A DNA stretch of 63,215 nucleotides from Curtobacterium sp. MCBD17_013 (lineage in GTDB: Bacteria; Actinomycetota; Actinomycetes; Actinomycetales; Microbacteriaceae), in assembly GCF_003234565.1 (NCBI RefSeq), contig NZ_QKTU01000015.1:1-63215 (forward strand). Reading direction: 5' to 3'. Shown here piece after piece: positions 8,553 to 17,186 of this stretch. The notes under the pieces are model-generated. The model was given only the letters and a program-made list of their open reading frames with translations. It was not told the DNA's origin and searched no databases. Numbering within the stretch: the stretch's first letter is position 1; every line of letters starts with the position of its first letter. The position numbers and the translations under genes are program-made.

Positions 8553-10565
8553 ATGCGTTTCGCCATCGGCCCCGACGACTTCCTGCTCGACGGCGAACCC
8601 CACCGCGTGCTCTCCGGAGCGCTCCACTACTTCCGCGTCCACCCCGACCAGTGGGCGGACCGGATCCACAAGGCCCGGCTCATGGGCCTCAACACCATCG
8701 AGACGTACGTCGCCTGGAACGCCCACGCGCCGTCGCCCGACACCTTCGACCTGACCGGCGGGCTCGACCTCGGCCGGTTCCTCGACCTCGTCGCGGCCGA
8801 GGGCATGCACGCGATCGTCCGCCCCGGCCCGTACATCTGCGCCGAGTGGGCGAACGGCGGACTGCCGTCCTGGCTGTTCGCCGACGCGAACGTCGGCGTG
8901 CGCCGGAACGAGCCCCGGTTCCTCGCCGCCGTGCAGGCGTACCTCGAGCGCCTCGCCCCCGTGCTCGTGCCCCGGCAGATCGACGCCGGCGGCCCGATCG
9001 TGCTCGTGCAGGTCGAGAACGAGTACGGCGCCTACGGCTCGGACCCCGCCTACCTCCGGGCGCTGCTCGCCATGCACCGCGACATCGGGCTCACCGTTCC
9101 GTTCACGAGCGTCGACCAGCCGATGGGCACGATGCTCGAGGACGGCACGATCCCGGGTCTCCACGCCACCGGCTCGTTCGGGTCCCGCGCGTCCGAGCGA
9201 CTCGCGACCCTCCGAGGTGTGCAGCCGACCGGCCCGCTCATGTGCTCGGAGTTCTGGGACGGCTGGTTCGACAGCTGGGGCGAACACCACCACACGACCT
9301 CGGCGACCGACTCCGCCCGGGAACTCGACGCACTCCTCGCCGCCGGGGCGTCCGTCAACGTCTACATGTTCCACGGCGGCACGAACTACGGCCTGACGAA
9401 CGGTGCGAACGACAAGGGCGTCTACCGACCGATCGCGACGAGCTACGACTACGACGCACCGCTCGACGAGGCCGGGCTGCCCACCCCGAAGTTCCACGCG
9501 TTCCGATCGGTCATCGAGCGGTACGCGCCCGTGCCGGACCTGCCGCCGGAGTTCGCCCCGGACGCACCCGCCCCGGCCCCGGTGCCCGATGTCGCGATCC
9601 GGTTCGACCGTGCCCTGTCGCTCTGGAGCACCGTCGACGACATCGCCACGTGGACGCACCACGACGACGTCCCGACCGTCGACGCACTCGGGAGCGGCGC
9701 CGGCTTCGTGCTCTACCGCACCGAGGTCGACCTGCCCGCGGGCGGCGTCCTCACCGTCGAGGAGGTCCGCGACCGCGCCCAGGTGTTCCTCGACGGGCGA
9801 CCGGTGGGCGTCCTCGAGCGCGAGCACCACGACCACGCGCTCGTCCTGCCGCCGGTGGGCCGCGCCGTGCTCGACGTCCTGGTCGAGGACCAGGGACGCG
9901 TCGACTACGGCGTCCGCATCGGGGAGCCCAAGGGCCTGGTCGGCCCGGTGACCGTCGACGGCGTCCCGCTGGCCCGGTGGTCCGTCACGCCGCTCGACCT
10001 GGTCGCGGCCGTCGCCGGTTCCGCGGACGGCCGGGAGGCCCGGCACGCGTCCGTCCCGCAGCCCGCGCCCGCCGTCCCCGCCGCCGTCGCATCGCTCGGC
10101 CATCACCCGTCGGACGGCGCCGCGAAGCCTGCTGCCGTGTCCCCGGCTGCGGAGCCCGCCGCCGACGTGCCCCCGGTCGCGGACAGCCCGCTCGGCGAGC
10201 ACATGACGGAAGGGGCCGTGCTGACGGCGCCGGCCCCGGCCCTCCCGGTCGTCGCCGCGCTCCGCGATGCCCGGCCCGACCCGGCCCCGACGCTCGCGGG
10301 GCCGACGTTCGCGCTCGCGACCGTCGAGCTCGACGCCGTGCGGGACCTGCACCTGGCGCTCGACGGGTTCGGCAAGGGCGTCGCCTGGGTGAACGGGTTC
10401 TGCCTCGGGCGGTACTGGTCGCGTGGCCCCCAGCGGACGCTGTACGTGCCGGCGCCCGTCGTCCGCGCGGGCCGCAACGAGGTCGTCGTGTTCGAGCTCG
10501 GTGCCGCCGCCCGCCGCGATGCGGTGTTCCGGGGCTCCGCGGACCTCGGGCACACGGAGGCCTGA
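8553..10565 (+). CDS. GH35 beta-galactosidase
   Basis: A 670-residue glycoside hydrolase family 35 enzyme without a signal peptide, so it acts on imported sugars. The catalytic barrel shows LSGALHYFRVHPDQWADRI and RPGPYICAEWANGGLPSWL. The acid/base is Glu157 in VQVENEYGAYG, and the nucleophile is Glu233 in CSEFWDGWFDSWGE. C-terminal jelly-roll domains end with GKGVAWVNGFCLGRYWSRGPQRTLYVP. Between the last two sheets sits an unusual insert of about 90 residues rich in Ala/Pro (about residues 490-580). AAAGG precedes ATG 8553. It is the last gene of the transporter operon and releases galactose from beta-galactosides. Confidence 0.93.
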   Translation: MRFAIGPDDFLLDGEPHRVLSGALHYFRVHPDQWADRIHKARLMGLNTIETYVAWNAHAPSPDTFDLTGGLDLGRFLDLVAAEGMHAIVRPGPYICAEWANGGLPSWLFADANVGVRRNEPRFLAAVQAYLERLAPVLVPRQIDAGGPIVLVQVENEYGAYGSDPAYLRALLAMHRDIGLTVPFTSVDQPMGTMLEDGTIPGLHATGSFGSRASERLATLRGVQPTGPLMCSEFWDGWFDSWGEHHHTTSATDSARELDALLAAGASVNVYMFHGGTNYGLTNGANDKGVYRPIATSYDYDAPLDEAGLPTPKFHAFRSVIERYAPVPDLPPEFAPDAPAPAPVPDVAIRFDRALSLWSTVDDIATWTHHDDVPTVDALGSGAGFVLYRTEVDLPAGGVLTVEEVRDRAQVFLDGRPVGVLEREHHDHALVLPPVGRAVLDVLVEDQGRVDYGVRIGEPKGLVGPVTVDGVPLARWSVTPLDLVAAVAGSADGREARHASVPQPAPAVPAAVASLGHHPSDGAAKPAAVSPAAEPAADVPPVADSPLGEHMTEGAVLTAPAPALPVVAALRDARPDPAPTLAGPTFALATVELDAVRDLHLALDGFGKGVAWVNGFCLGRYWSRGPQRTLYVPAPVVRAGRNEVVVFELGAAARRDAVFRGSADLGHTEA

Positions 10566-10568
10566 TCC

Positions 10569-10637
10569 CCGAACCGGCTGGTCTACTCCGTCACGGATGA
10601 CCACATCGTCGTGTTGCAGGCGCGCGACCACTCCTGA
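10569..10637 (+). pseudogene. Remnant C-terminus of a YoeB/Txe (RelE-superfamily) toxin
   Basis: Right after the GH35 stop, and in the same frame, a short reading gives SPNRLVYSVTDDHIVVLQ and then ARDHS before TGA at 10635-10637. The family normally ends with an HRLVY...ILQ(A/C)RYHY pattern that carries the RNase active site. Here the first three quarters of the toxin, any start and any antitoxin are missing. The usual final His-Tyr is His-Ser. It looks like the tail of a decayed toxin gene left by a deletion that joined it to the GH35 gene. Confidence 0.6.
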
Positions 10638-10648
10638 GGTGACCGAGC

Positions 10649-10711
10649 CGGAGCGGTCGGTGTCGTGCTGATGGCACATGGCGTCCGGATCGCCGAGGCG
10701 CGACCGCTCCG
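10649..10711. terminator. Inverted repeat between converging genes
   Basis: CGGAGCGGTCG (10649-10659) and CGACCGCTCCG (10701-10711) are 11-bp perfect inverted repeats separated by 41 nt, in the gap where GH35 and the next reverse-strand gene converge. The large loop makes a simple terminator doubtful. Confidence 0.25.
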
Positions 10712-10750
10712 ATGTCGCCTGTGAGGGCAGGGTCGCTGCCACCGCACGAG

Positions 10751-11266
10751 TCACACCCCGATCATCTGGGGCCGACGCCGGGCTCCGACGATGCGGCCCC
10801 GCACGAAGAGCACGACCGTCCGCCCGAGCACCTCACCGACGGCCATCAGCAGGAGCGCGTCCACCCACGCCGATTCCTCGATCCGGTGCTCGACGCTGAA
10901 GGTGGTGAGGTGCAGCTGCCCGGCAGCCGAGTTCGCCCAGAGTTGGAACGCCAGGCGGAACCCCATGCCGAGCACCCAGAGGGCGGCTGCCGCCGGTGTG
11001 GCCCGGGCGAACGGGTGACCGTCCTTCCGCCAGACGCGCGTCAGAGCCGCGGCGCCGATCCCGAGCGTCACACCCACCGCCGGTCCGAGGAGGACGAGGA
11101 GGACCCCGTTCGCGGTCGTCGGGAGTGCGTGCCCGTAGTGGAGCACGGCCACGGCGACGAGTGCGATCGGCAGGAGGAGCTGCACGATGCCGAGCCGTCG
11201 TCCGCGGAGTTGCAGCACCACGAGTCCGAGCAGGGTGCCGTCGATGAGCCAGTCAGTGATCGTCAT
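10751..11266 (-). CDS. DUF1453/CcdC-like integral membrane protein
   Basis: A 171-residue hydrophobic protein of four or more membrane segments (TLLGLVVLQLRGRRLGIVQLLLPIALVAVAVLHYG region, GVLLVLLGPAVGVTLGIGAA, AAALWVLGMGFRLAFQLWA, and a last helix before VVLFVRG). A polar loop FSVEHRIEESAWVDA precedes the last helix. The layout resembles the DUF1453 family and the protein at 60645-61145. GAGG precedes ATG 11266. The track upstream is Arg/Pro-rich shadow. It converges on GH35. No function is known. Confidence 0.65.
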   Translation of the reverse strand: MTITDWLIDGTLLGLVVLQLRGRRLGIVQLLLPIALVAVAVLHYGHALPTTANGVLLVLLGPAVGVTLGIGAAALTRVWRKDGHPFARATPAAAALWVLGMGFRLAFQLWANSAAGQLHLTTFSVEHRIEESAWVDALLLMAVGEVLGRTVVLFVRGRIVGARRRPQMIGV

Positions 11267-11361
11267 GCGGCAAGCCTCGCGATCCCCGCGCGGCTGGGGC
11301 ACCACCCCGGGGTGGTGCCGGGGGTGGTGATGTGGCACCCGGTCGGGCGGAGCCGGACCGG

Positions 11362-12951
11362 TCAGAACCGCGCCGTGCCCCGCAGCCGCCGCGGTCGCCC
11401 GTCCGGGTCCACCGCCAGCCGCGCGACCGCTCCGGCCCAGAGCCGCTGGACCGCCGAGATCGGCTCGGGCGTGTGCTGCCGGACGTGTCCGACCGGCCGC
11501 GGTCCGGGCTCGCCGTCCTCGTGCCAGTGGTCGAGGGCACGAGCGGTGGCCTTCCACAGCGCGAGTCCGCCGGTCAGGTCCTGGAGCCGGGGGTCGTCCG
11601 GCGTCGTCCCGAGGTGCTCCGCCCACAGCTGGAGGCGCAGGTCACGCGGCAAGGAGGAGTCCGGGCCGTCGTCCGGCCGCGCCGCTCCGTCGACCACGGC
11701 GCAGGTGAGCTCGCTGTCACTGGTCCAGGATCGGCGGTTGAAGTTGTCCGACCCGCACGTCATCCAGGTGTCGTCGACGATGCAGATCTTGGCGTGGATG
11801 TAGATCGGCGTGCCCGCGGTGTTCTCGAGGTCGAACACCCCCACCCGGTGCGGGGCGGTGCGCTGCAGGGCCCGCACGGCTCGGAGCTGCCCGATGCGGC
11901 TCGGTGGTCCGGCGAGGGGACCGTCGGAGTCGGGGTAGCGCGGCACGACCACGATGACGTGCAGGTCCGGGTTCCGCTCGAGCGCGTCCGCGATGCCGGT
12001 GGCGACCTCGGTGGACCACAGGTACTGGTCCTCGATGTAGATGAGTCGCCGCGCCCGCTCGAACGCCTTCGTGTACGCCCGGGCGACGCTCCGCTCACCG
12101 GCGGGGGCGAACGGGAACGCCGGGCGCTTCACTCCGTAGGTGCGGAGGAGCTGGACCGCGTGCGTGCCGGCGGGCGGCGGCGGGGGTGCGGTCTCCGGCA
12201 GCGGCTCGGGGTGCCGCGGCATCCGTGCGAGGCGCTGCAGGAGCATCCGGTAGGGGTCCCGGTGGTCGAGCGGGTGCGGATCGTCCCACCGCTCGGCGAA
12301 CACGGCGAGGACGTCGGCCACGACCGGTCCGTGGAGTTCGAGGGCGGCGTCGTGCCACGGCGGTCGGTCGCCGTAGCGGGGGTCCATCGAGAGCGCCTGC
12401 GGGTCACCGGCGTGGTCGGCGTCGTCCCGCCGGCTGTGGCAGAGGTCGATCCCGCCGACGAACGCGACGTCGCGGGCCGGGTCGTCGCGGTGCCGGATGA
12501 CGAAGAACTTCTGGTGGTGCGAGCCGAACACCCGCACGCGCTGGTCGAGGAGCACCTCGCCGCCGGCGTCGTTGACCTCGCGCCCCAGCAGCTCGTTCGA
12601 CCTGCCGCTGATCGGCGAGGAGATCCGTTCGCCGTGCGATCGCCAGACCAGGCCGCGGACCTCGACACCGCCTCGGGCCAGGTCCGCGAGGAGTTCCCCG
12701 ATCGTCGGCCCGTCGGGGAGCAGGCGCTCGTCCGCGTCGCCGCGCCAGTCCGTGAACCAGACCCGGTCGCCGGGCTCCAGCGCGGTGAGTTCCTCGTGCA
12801 GCCGGGCGAAGTACGGCGCGCCGTGCACGATCGGCACGACGAGGTTGCCCTCCGACCACGCCGGTTCGCCGTCGCGGTCGGCATGCACCGCGGTGGCCGT
12901 GTTGCCACGCTCGCCGGCGCGCAGGAACCAGTGGCGGGCGTCCTCGTACAC
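11362..12951 (-). CDS. Phospholipase D-like phosphodiesterase
   Basis: A 529-residue protein with two HKD half-sites, the hallmark of the phospholipase D superfamily. These are SHHQKFFVIRHRDD in the first half and IHAKICIVDDTWMTCGSDNFNRRSW in the second. The two histidines act as nucleophile and acid on a phosphodiester. FVGGIDLCHSRRDD and YIEDQYLWSTEVA are also characteristic. No signal peptide is evident. Substrate may be phospholipid, cardiolipin or nucleic acid. The start is uncertain. No ATG lies in the first 100 codons, so GTG 12951 (VYEDARHWFLRAGERGN, the usual family opening) was taken. The ORF is open up to 13116. Confidence 0.85.
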   Translation of the reverse strand: MYEDARHWFLRAGERGNTATAVHADRDGEPAWSEGNLVVPIVHGAPYFARLHEELTALEPGDRVWFTDWRGDADERLLPDGPTIGELLADLARGGVEVRGLVWRSHGERISSPISGRSNELLGREVNDAGGEVLLDQRVRVFGSHHQKFFVIRHRDDPARDVAFVGGIDLCHSRRDDADHAGDPQALSMDPRYGDRPPWHDAALELHGPVVADVLAVFAERWDDPHPLDHRDPYRMLLQRLARMPRHPEPLPETAPPPPPAGTHAVQLLRTYGVKRPAFPFAPAGERSVARAYTKAFERARRLIYIEDQYLWSTEVATGIADALERNPDLHVIVVVPRYPDSDGPLAGPPSRIGQLRAVRALQRTAPHRVGVFDLENTAGTPIYIHAKICIVDDTWMTCGSDNFNRRSWTSDSELTCAVVDGAARPDDGPDSSLPRDLRLQLWAEHLGTTPDDPRLQDLTGGLALWKATARALDHWHEDGEPGPRPVGHVRQHTPEPISAVQRLWAGAVARLAVDPDGRPRRLRGTARF

Positions 12952-13079
12952 GGTGGGAACACTACGGGAGGCGCTCCCGGGCGTCCCGTGCGTGCGCACG
13001 AGGGCGTACCGCCGCGGGTCGTGTTGTGTGCGCACGGCCGGAGCCGGGATGCTGGCAGGGCGACGAGTCAGGAGTCCCG

Positions 13080-15452
13080 ATGACGCACCTCCCGGTCCCC
13101 GATCAGGCCACCGCATCCTCCGTGCCGGACGCGGTGGTCCACCTGAGCAGCGGCGGGGTGAGCCTCGTGCTCGACGCGTCGTCCGGCCTCCTGCCCGCGG
13201 TCGTCCACTGGGGAGCCGCGCTCGGGTCGCTGACCGCGGACGACGTCGCGGCGCTGTCCGAGGCGGACGTCCCGCCGGTCGGCGGGAACGCCGTCGACGA
13301 GCCGGTGCGCGTCGCCGTGCTGCCCGAGGGGTGGACGGGATGGACCGGGAGGCCCGGGATCAGCGGCCACCGGAGCGGCCGGGACTGGTCGCCGCGGTTC
13401 CGCACGACGGCGGTCCGCCTGGAGGCCCGGGGGCACGAGGGCGCGCTGGCCGACTTCCGGGAGGTCGGGGCCGGCACCGTCACCGTGACCGCGGCGGACG
13501 AGGTGGCCGGGCTCGGGCTCGTGGTCGTCGTCGAACTGCTCGAGAGCGGCCTCGTGCGGCTGCGCGCCGAGGTCGAGAACACGGGTGCGGAGGAGTACAC
13601 GCTCGACGACGTCACGCTCGCGCTGCCCGTGCCGTCGCGAGCGCGCGAGGTCCTCGACTTCGGCGGACGGTGGGGCGCGGAGCGGACACCGCAGCGGACC
13701 GAACTCGTGACGGGCATCCACGAGCGGCAGGGCCGCAAGGGCCGAACCGGTGCCGACGCGGCGACGGTGTTGAGCGTCGGGACGCCCGGGTTCGGGTTCG
13801 CCGGCGGTGAGGTCTGGGGCGTGCACACCGCGTGGAGCGGGAACCACCGGCACGCGGCGGAGCGCGTGTTCAGCGGCGAGCAGGTGCTCGGCGGTGGGGA
13901 GCTCCTGCTGCCGGGCGAGGTCCGGCTCGGCCCCGGCGCGTCCTACCGCACGCCGTGGGTGTTCGGCGCGTACGGGGTCGGTCTCGACGACCAGGCGCGG
14001 CGCTTCCACCGGTTCCTGCGCTCGCGCCCCCGACACCCGCGGCGGGACCGCCCGGTGACGATCAACGTGTGGGAAGCCGTGTACTTCGACCACGACCTGG
14101 GACGGCTGACGGACCTGGCGGAGCGCGCTGCCGGGCTCGGGGTGGAGCGGTACGTGCTCGACGACGGGTGGTTCCGGGGCCGCCGGGACGACACCCGCGG
14201 GCTGGGCGACTGGGTGGTCGACGAGGACGTCTGGCCGGACGGGCTGCACCCGCTCGTGGACCGCGTGCGGGAGCTCGGCATGGAGTTCGGCCTGTGGTTC
14301 GAGCCCGAGATGGTGAACGAGGACAGCGACGTGGCCCGCGCGCATCCGGAGTGGCTCATGCAGACGGGAGCGCGCCTCCCGGTCCGGTCACGGAACCAGC
14401 AGGTGCTCGACCTGGCGATCCCCGAGGCGTACGAGCACGTGCTGGGGCAGATGACGGTCGTGCTCGAGGAGTACGCGATCGCGTACGTCAAGTGGGACCA
14501 CAACCGGGACCTCGTCGACGCGGGGCGGTGGCCGGGCGGCGAACCGGCGGTGCACGAGCAGACCCGGGCGGCGTACCGGCTCATGGCCACGCTGAAGGAG
14601 CGGTTCCCGGGGCTCGAGATCGAGTCGTGCTCGTCCGGGGGCGGGCGGGTCGACCTCGGCGTCATCGAACACACGGACCGGGTCTGGGTCTCCGACTGCA
14701 TCGACCCCCTCGAGCGCCAGCGGATGAACCGGTGGACGATGCAGCTCCTGCCGCCGGAACTGCTCGGGTCGCACGTGGCCTCGGGCGTGAACCACACGAC
14801 GGGGCGGTGGCACGAGCTGTCGTTCCGCGCCGGGACCGCCCTGTTCGGCCACTTCGGGATCGAGTGGGACCTGGCGCGGGCGACGGAGCTCGAGCTCCGG
14901 GACCTCGGCGCGTGGATCGACCTGTACAAGCGGTACCGGGACCTCATGCACCGCGGGGAGCTCGTGCGGGTCGACCAGGTGGACCCGACGCTCAACGTGT
15001 ACGGCGTGGTGGACCCCGCGCGGCGGGAGGCCCTGTTCTTCGTCGCCACGATCGGGCGGTCGGACGTGTCACCGCGGGGTCGCCTGACGTTGCCCGGCCT
15101 CGACCCGGCGACGCGCTACCGGATCACTCCCGTGCTCGTCGGCGACCCCGAGGCGGGGGTGCAGCCCGCATCGTGGTGGGGGCCGGTCGTCACTGCTGCC
15201 GATCCCGCCACGGCATCCGCATCGAACCGCGTCCTTCCTGACGAACCCCGCGATGACGCGGTTCGAACGGACGGAGGCGGTGCAACGCCCACGGGTGCCA
15301 CGTGTGCCACGGGGACCAGCGTCGGCGACGGGACGGTCCGTCGGTTCCGCGGGACGGTCCTCCCGGGCAGCGCGCTCGCGTCGGCGGGGCTGCAAGCGCC
15401 CCTGATGTACCCGGAGCGCGTGGTCCTGCTGCACGTGACGGCCGAGGACTGA
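13080..15452 (+). CDS. GH36 alpha-galactosidase
   Basis: A 790-residue enzyme with the full GH36 layout: N-terminal beta-supersandwich, catalytic barrel, C-terminal beta domain. VNVWEAVYFDHD-type and ERYVLDDGWFRGRRDD strands are present. The nucleophile is Asp473 in AYVKWDHNRD, and the acid/base is Asp539 in WVSDCIDPLERQRMNRWTMQ. It releases galactose from raffinose-type sugars or galactomannan. No signal peptide is seen. Near residues 705-750 an insert of about 45 residues, rich in Ala/Thr/Gly, breaks the C-terminal sheet and contains an inverted repeat at DNA level. AGGAG precedes ATG 13080. It is divergent from the phospholipase gene. Confidence 0.93.
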   Translation: MTHLPVPDQATASSVPDAVVHLSSGGVSLVLDASSGLLPAVVHWGAALGSLTADDVAALSEADVPPVGGNAVDEPVRVAVLPEGWTGWTGRPGISGHRSGRDWSPRFRTTAVRLEARGHEGALADFREVGAGTVTVTAADEVAGLGLVVVVELLESGLVRLRAEVENTGAEEYTLDDVTLALPVPSRAREVLDFGGRWGAERTPQRTELVTGIHERQGRKGRTGADAATVLSVGTPGFGFAGGEVWGVHTAWSGNHRHAAERVFSGEQVLGGGELLLPGEVRLGPGASYRTPWVFGAYGVGLDDQARRFHRFLRSRPRHPRRDRPVTINVWEAVYFDHDLGRLTDLAERAAGLGVERYVLDDGWFRGRRDDTRGLGDWVVDEDVWPDGLHPLVDRVRELGMEFGLWFEPEMVNEDSDVARAHPEWLMQTGARLPVRSRNQQVLDLAIPEAYEHVLGQMTVVLEEYAIAYVKWDHNRDLVDAGRWPGGEPAVHEQTRAAYRLMATLKERFPGLEIESCSSGGGRVDLGVIEHTDRVWVSDCIDPLERQRMNRWTMQLLPPELLGSHVASGVNHTTGRWHELSFRAGTALFGHFGIEWDLARATELELRDLGAWIDLYKRYRDLMHRGELVRVDQVDPTLNVYGVVDPARREALFFVATIGRSDVSPRGRLTLPGLDPATRYRITPVLVGDPEAGVQPASWWGPVVTAADPATASASNRVLPDEPRDDAVRTDGGGATPTGATCATGTSVGDGTVRRFRGTVLPGSALASAGLQAPLMYPERVVLLHVTAED
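15222..15266. repeat. Palindromic TCGAACCGCG-type element inside the GH36 gene
   Basis: TCGAACCGCGTC (15222-15233) and GACGCGGTTCGA (15255-15266) form a 12-bp perfect inverted repeat with a 21-nt spacer, within the Ala/Thr-rich insert of the alpha-galactosidase. The same 10-bp arm TCGAACCGCG appears in the intergenic hairpin at 33838-33881. This suggests a small mobile or REP-like palindrome that stayed in frame. Confidence 0.45.
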
Positions 15453-15523
15453 CCGCCCCGGGTCACCGGACGCGGCGCTGCCCAACAGACGCGACGGCAT
15501 CCCGCGGCACGGCGCGGATCGCG

Positions 15524-15573
15524 TTGTGTCCCTCGGGCTTCCGCCGTACACTCGGACCCACTACAACGTTGTA
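15524..15573 (+). promoter_or_regulatory. Promoter and LacI-type operator of the arabinofuranosidase gene
   Basis: TTGTGT (15524-15529), a 17-bp spacer and TACACT (15547-15552) form a strong promoter. The 12-bp palindrome TACAACGTTGTA (15562-15573) follows at the predicted transcription start. Its sequence differs from the araB operator, so another LacI/AraR-like repressor may act here. Confidence 0.65.
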
Positions 15574-15596
15574 ACCGCGAACGAAGGAACACCGCA

Positions 15597-17108
15597 ATGC
15601 CGCGCGTCCACCTCTCCCTCGACCCTGCGTTCACCATCGGCCCGGTCCGGCGTCGCCTGTTCGGCGGGTTCGTCGAGCACCTCGGCCGCCACGTCTACGA
15701 CGGCATCCACGAGCCGAACCACCCCACCGCCGACGAGCAGGGCTTCCGGCAGGACGTCATCGAGCTCGTCAAGGAGCTCGGGGTCACGACGATCCGGTAC
15801 CCCGGCGGCAACTTCGTGTCGGGCTACAACTGGGAGGACGGCGTCGGCCCGGTCGACCAGCGTCCCCGCCGTCTCGACCTCGCGTGGCACGCCACCGAGA
15901 CGAACCAGGTCGGGCTGCACGAGTTCTCGCACTGGCTCGACCAGGTCGGCAGCGACCTCATGCTCGCGGTGAACCTCGGCACGCGCGGCACGAAGGAGGC
16001 CATCGAGCTCCTCGAGTACACGAACGTCCCCGGTGGCACCACGCGCTCCGAGGAGCGCAAGGCGAACGGGCGGGAACGGCCCTTCGACGTCCGCATGTGG
16101 TGCCTCGGCAACGAGATGGACGGCCCGTGGCAGGTCGGCCACCGCAACGCGGTCGACTACGGCAAGCTCGCTTCGCGCACCGCCAAGGCGATGCGCCAGA
16201 TCGACCCCGACATCGACCTCGTCGCGTGCGGGTCCTCGGGCCGTGGCATGCCCACGTTCGGCGCCTGGGAGCGCGAGGTCCTCGAGCAGACGTACGACGA
16301 CGTCGACTACATCTCCTGCCACGCCTACTACGAGGAGAAGGACGGCGACCTCGTCAGCTTCCTCTCGTCCGGTATCGACATGGACCAGTTCATCCGCTCG
16401 GTCGTCGAGACCGCGGACCACGTCAAGGCCGCCCGGAAGTCGGACAAGACGATCGAGATCTCGTTCGACGAGTGGAACGTCTGGTACATCACCGACTGGG
16501 AGGCGCAGCAGAAGACGTACACGATCGACGAGTGGCCGATCGCGCCGCGGCAGCTCGAGGACATCTACTCGGTCGCCGACGCGGTCGCCTTCGGCGGGCT
16601 CATGATCACGCTGCTCAACCACGCCGACCGGGTCGCCTCGGCCAGCCTCGCGCAGCTCGTCAACGTCATCGCCCCGATCATGACCGAGCCGAACGGCCCG
16701 GCCTGGCGGCAGACGACGTTCTTCCCGTTCTCGCTCACGTCGCAGCTCGCCCAGGGCCAGGCGCTCAAGGTCGCGATCGACGGCGACACGATCGACACCC
16801 CGGTCTACGGTGCCGTCCCCGTGGTGGACGCCGCTGCGACGACCGACGGTGAGCGCACGTCGGTGTTCCTCATCAACCGGAGCACCGACGCGGCGACGAC
16901 CGTCACGCTCGACCTCGGCCGGCTCGGCGCGAGTGCGACCGGCGCGGTCAGCGCCCAGGGCATCTGGGACGACGACGTCTACGCCAAGAACACGCTCGAG
17001 GACACCGAGCGCGTCGGCCTGCGGACGAACGACACCGCGACGTTCGAGGACGGCACGCTCACGATCGAGCTGCCGGCGACGTCGTGGACGGCGGTGACCA
17101 TCGGCTGA
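15597..17108 (+). CDS. abfA: GH51 alpha-L-arabinofuranosidase
   Basis: A 503-residue intracellular family 51 enzyme of normal length. It opens with RRLFGGFVEHLGRHVYDGIHEP and has IRYPGGNFVSGYNWEDGVGP. The acid/base is Glu173 in MWCLGNEMDGPWQ, and the nucleophile is Glu292 in ISFDEWNVWY. A C-terminal beta-sandwich ends LPATSWTAVTIG. It releases terminal L-arabinose from arabinan, arabinoxylan or arabinogalactan oligosaccharides, supplying the substrate for araBDA downstream. GAAGGA precedes ATG 15597. It is transcribed alone, with its own operator and a terminator at 17114-17150. Confidence 0.95.
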   Translation: MPRVHLSLDPAFTIGPVRRRLFGGFVEHLGRHVYDGIHEPNHPTADEQGFRQDVIELVKELGVTTIRYPGGNFVSGYNWEDGVGPVDQRPRRLDLAWHATETNQVGLHEFSHWLDQVGSDLMLAVNLGTRGTKEAIELLEYTNVPGGTTRSEERKANGRERPFDVRMWCLGNEMDGPWQVGHRNAVDYGKLASRTAKAMRQIDPDIDLVACGSSGRGMPTFGAWEREVLEQTYDDVDYISCHAYYEEKDGDLVSFLSSGIDMDQFIRSVVETADHVKAARKSDKTIEISFDEWNVWYITDWEAQQKTYTIDEWPIAPRQLEDIYSVADAVAFGGLMITLLNHADRVASASLAQLVNVIAPIMTEPNGPAWRQTTFFPFSLTSQLAQGQALKVAIDGDTIDTPVYGAVPVVDAAATTDGERTSVFLINRSTDAATTVTLDLGRLGASATGAVSAQGIWDDDVYAKNTLEDTERVGLRTNDTATFEDGTLTIELPATSWTAVTIG

Positions 17109-17113
17109 GCCGA

Positions 17114-17150
17114 CCTGGCGGGGTGCGGGTCGGTCCCGCACCCGGCCAGG
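17114..17150 (+). terminator. Terminator of the arabinofuranosidase gene
   Basis: A hairpin of 6 bp (CCTGGC/GCCAGG), one G-G mismatch and 9 bp (GGGTGCGGG/CCCGCACCC) with a TCGGT loop starts 6 nt after the abfA stop. No T-run follows. Confidence 0.6.
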
Positions 17151-17186
17151 GCTCGGTCGCCGATGCCGGAACGGTACGGTGCAGAC

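Noticed and set aside
12965..12979. CGGGAG-GCG-CTCCCG palindrome between phospholipase and GH36 genes as a LacI operator
   Set aside because: The odd 3-nt centre lacks the central CG of LacI operators. It could be a chance hairpin.
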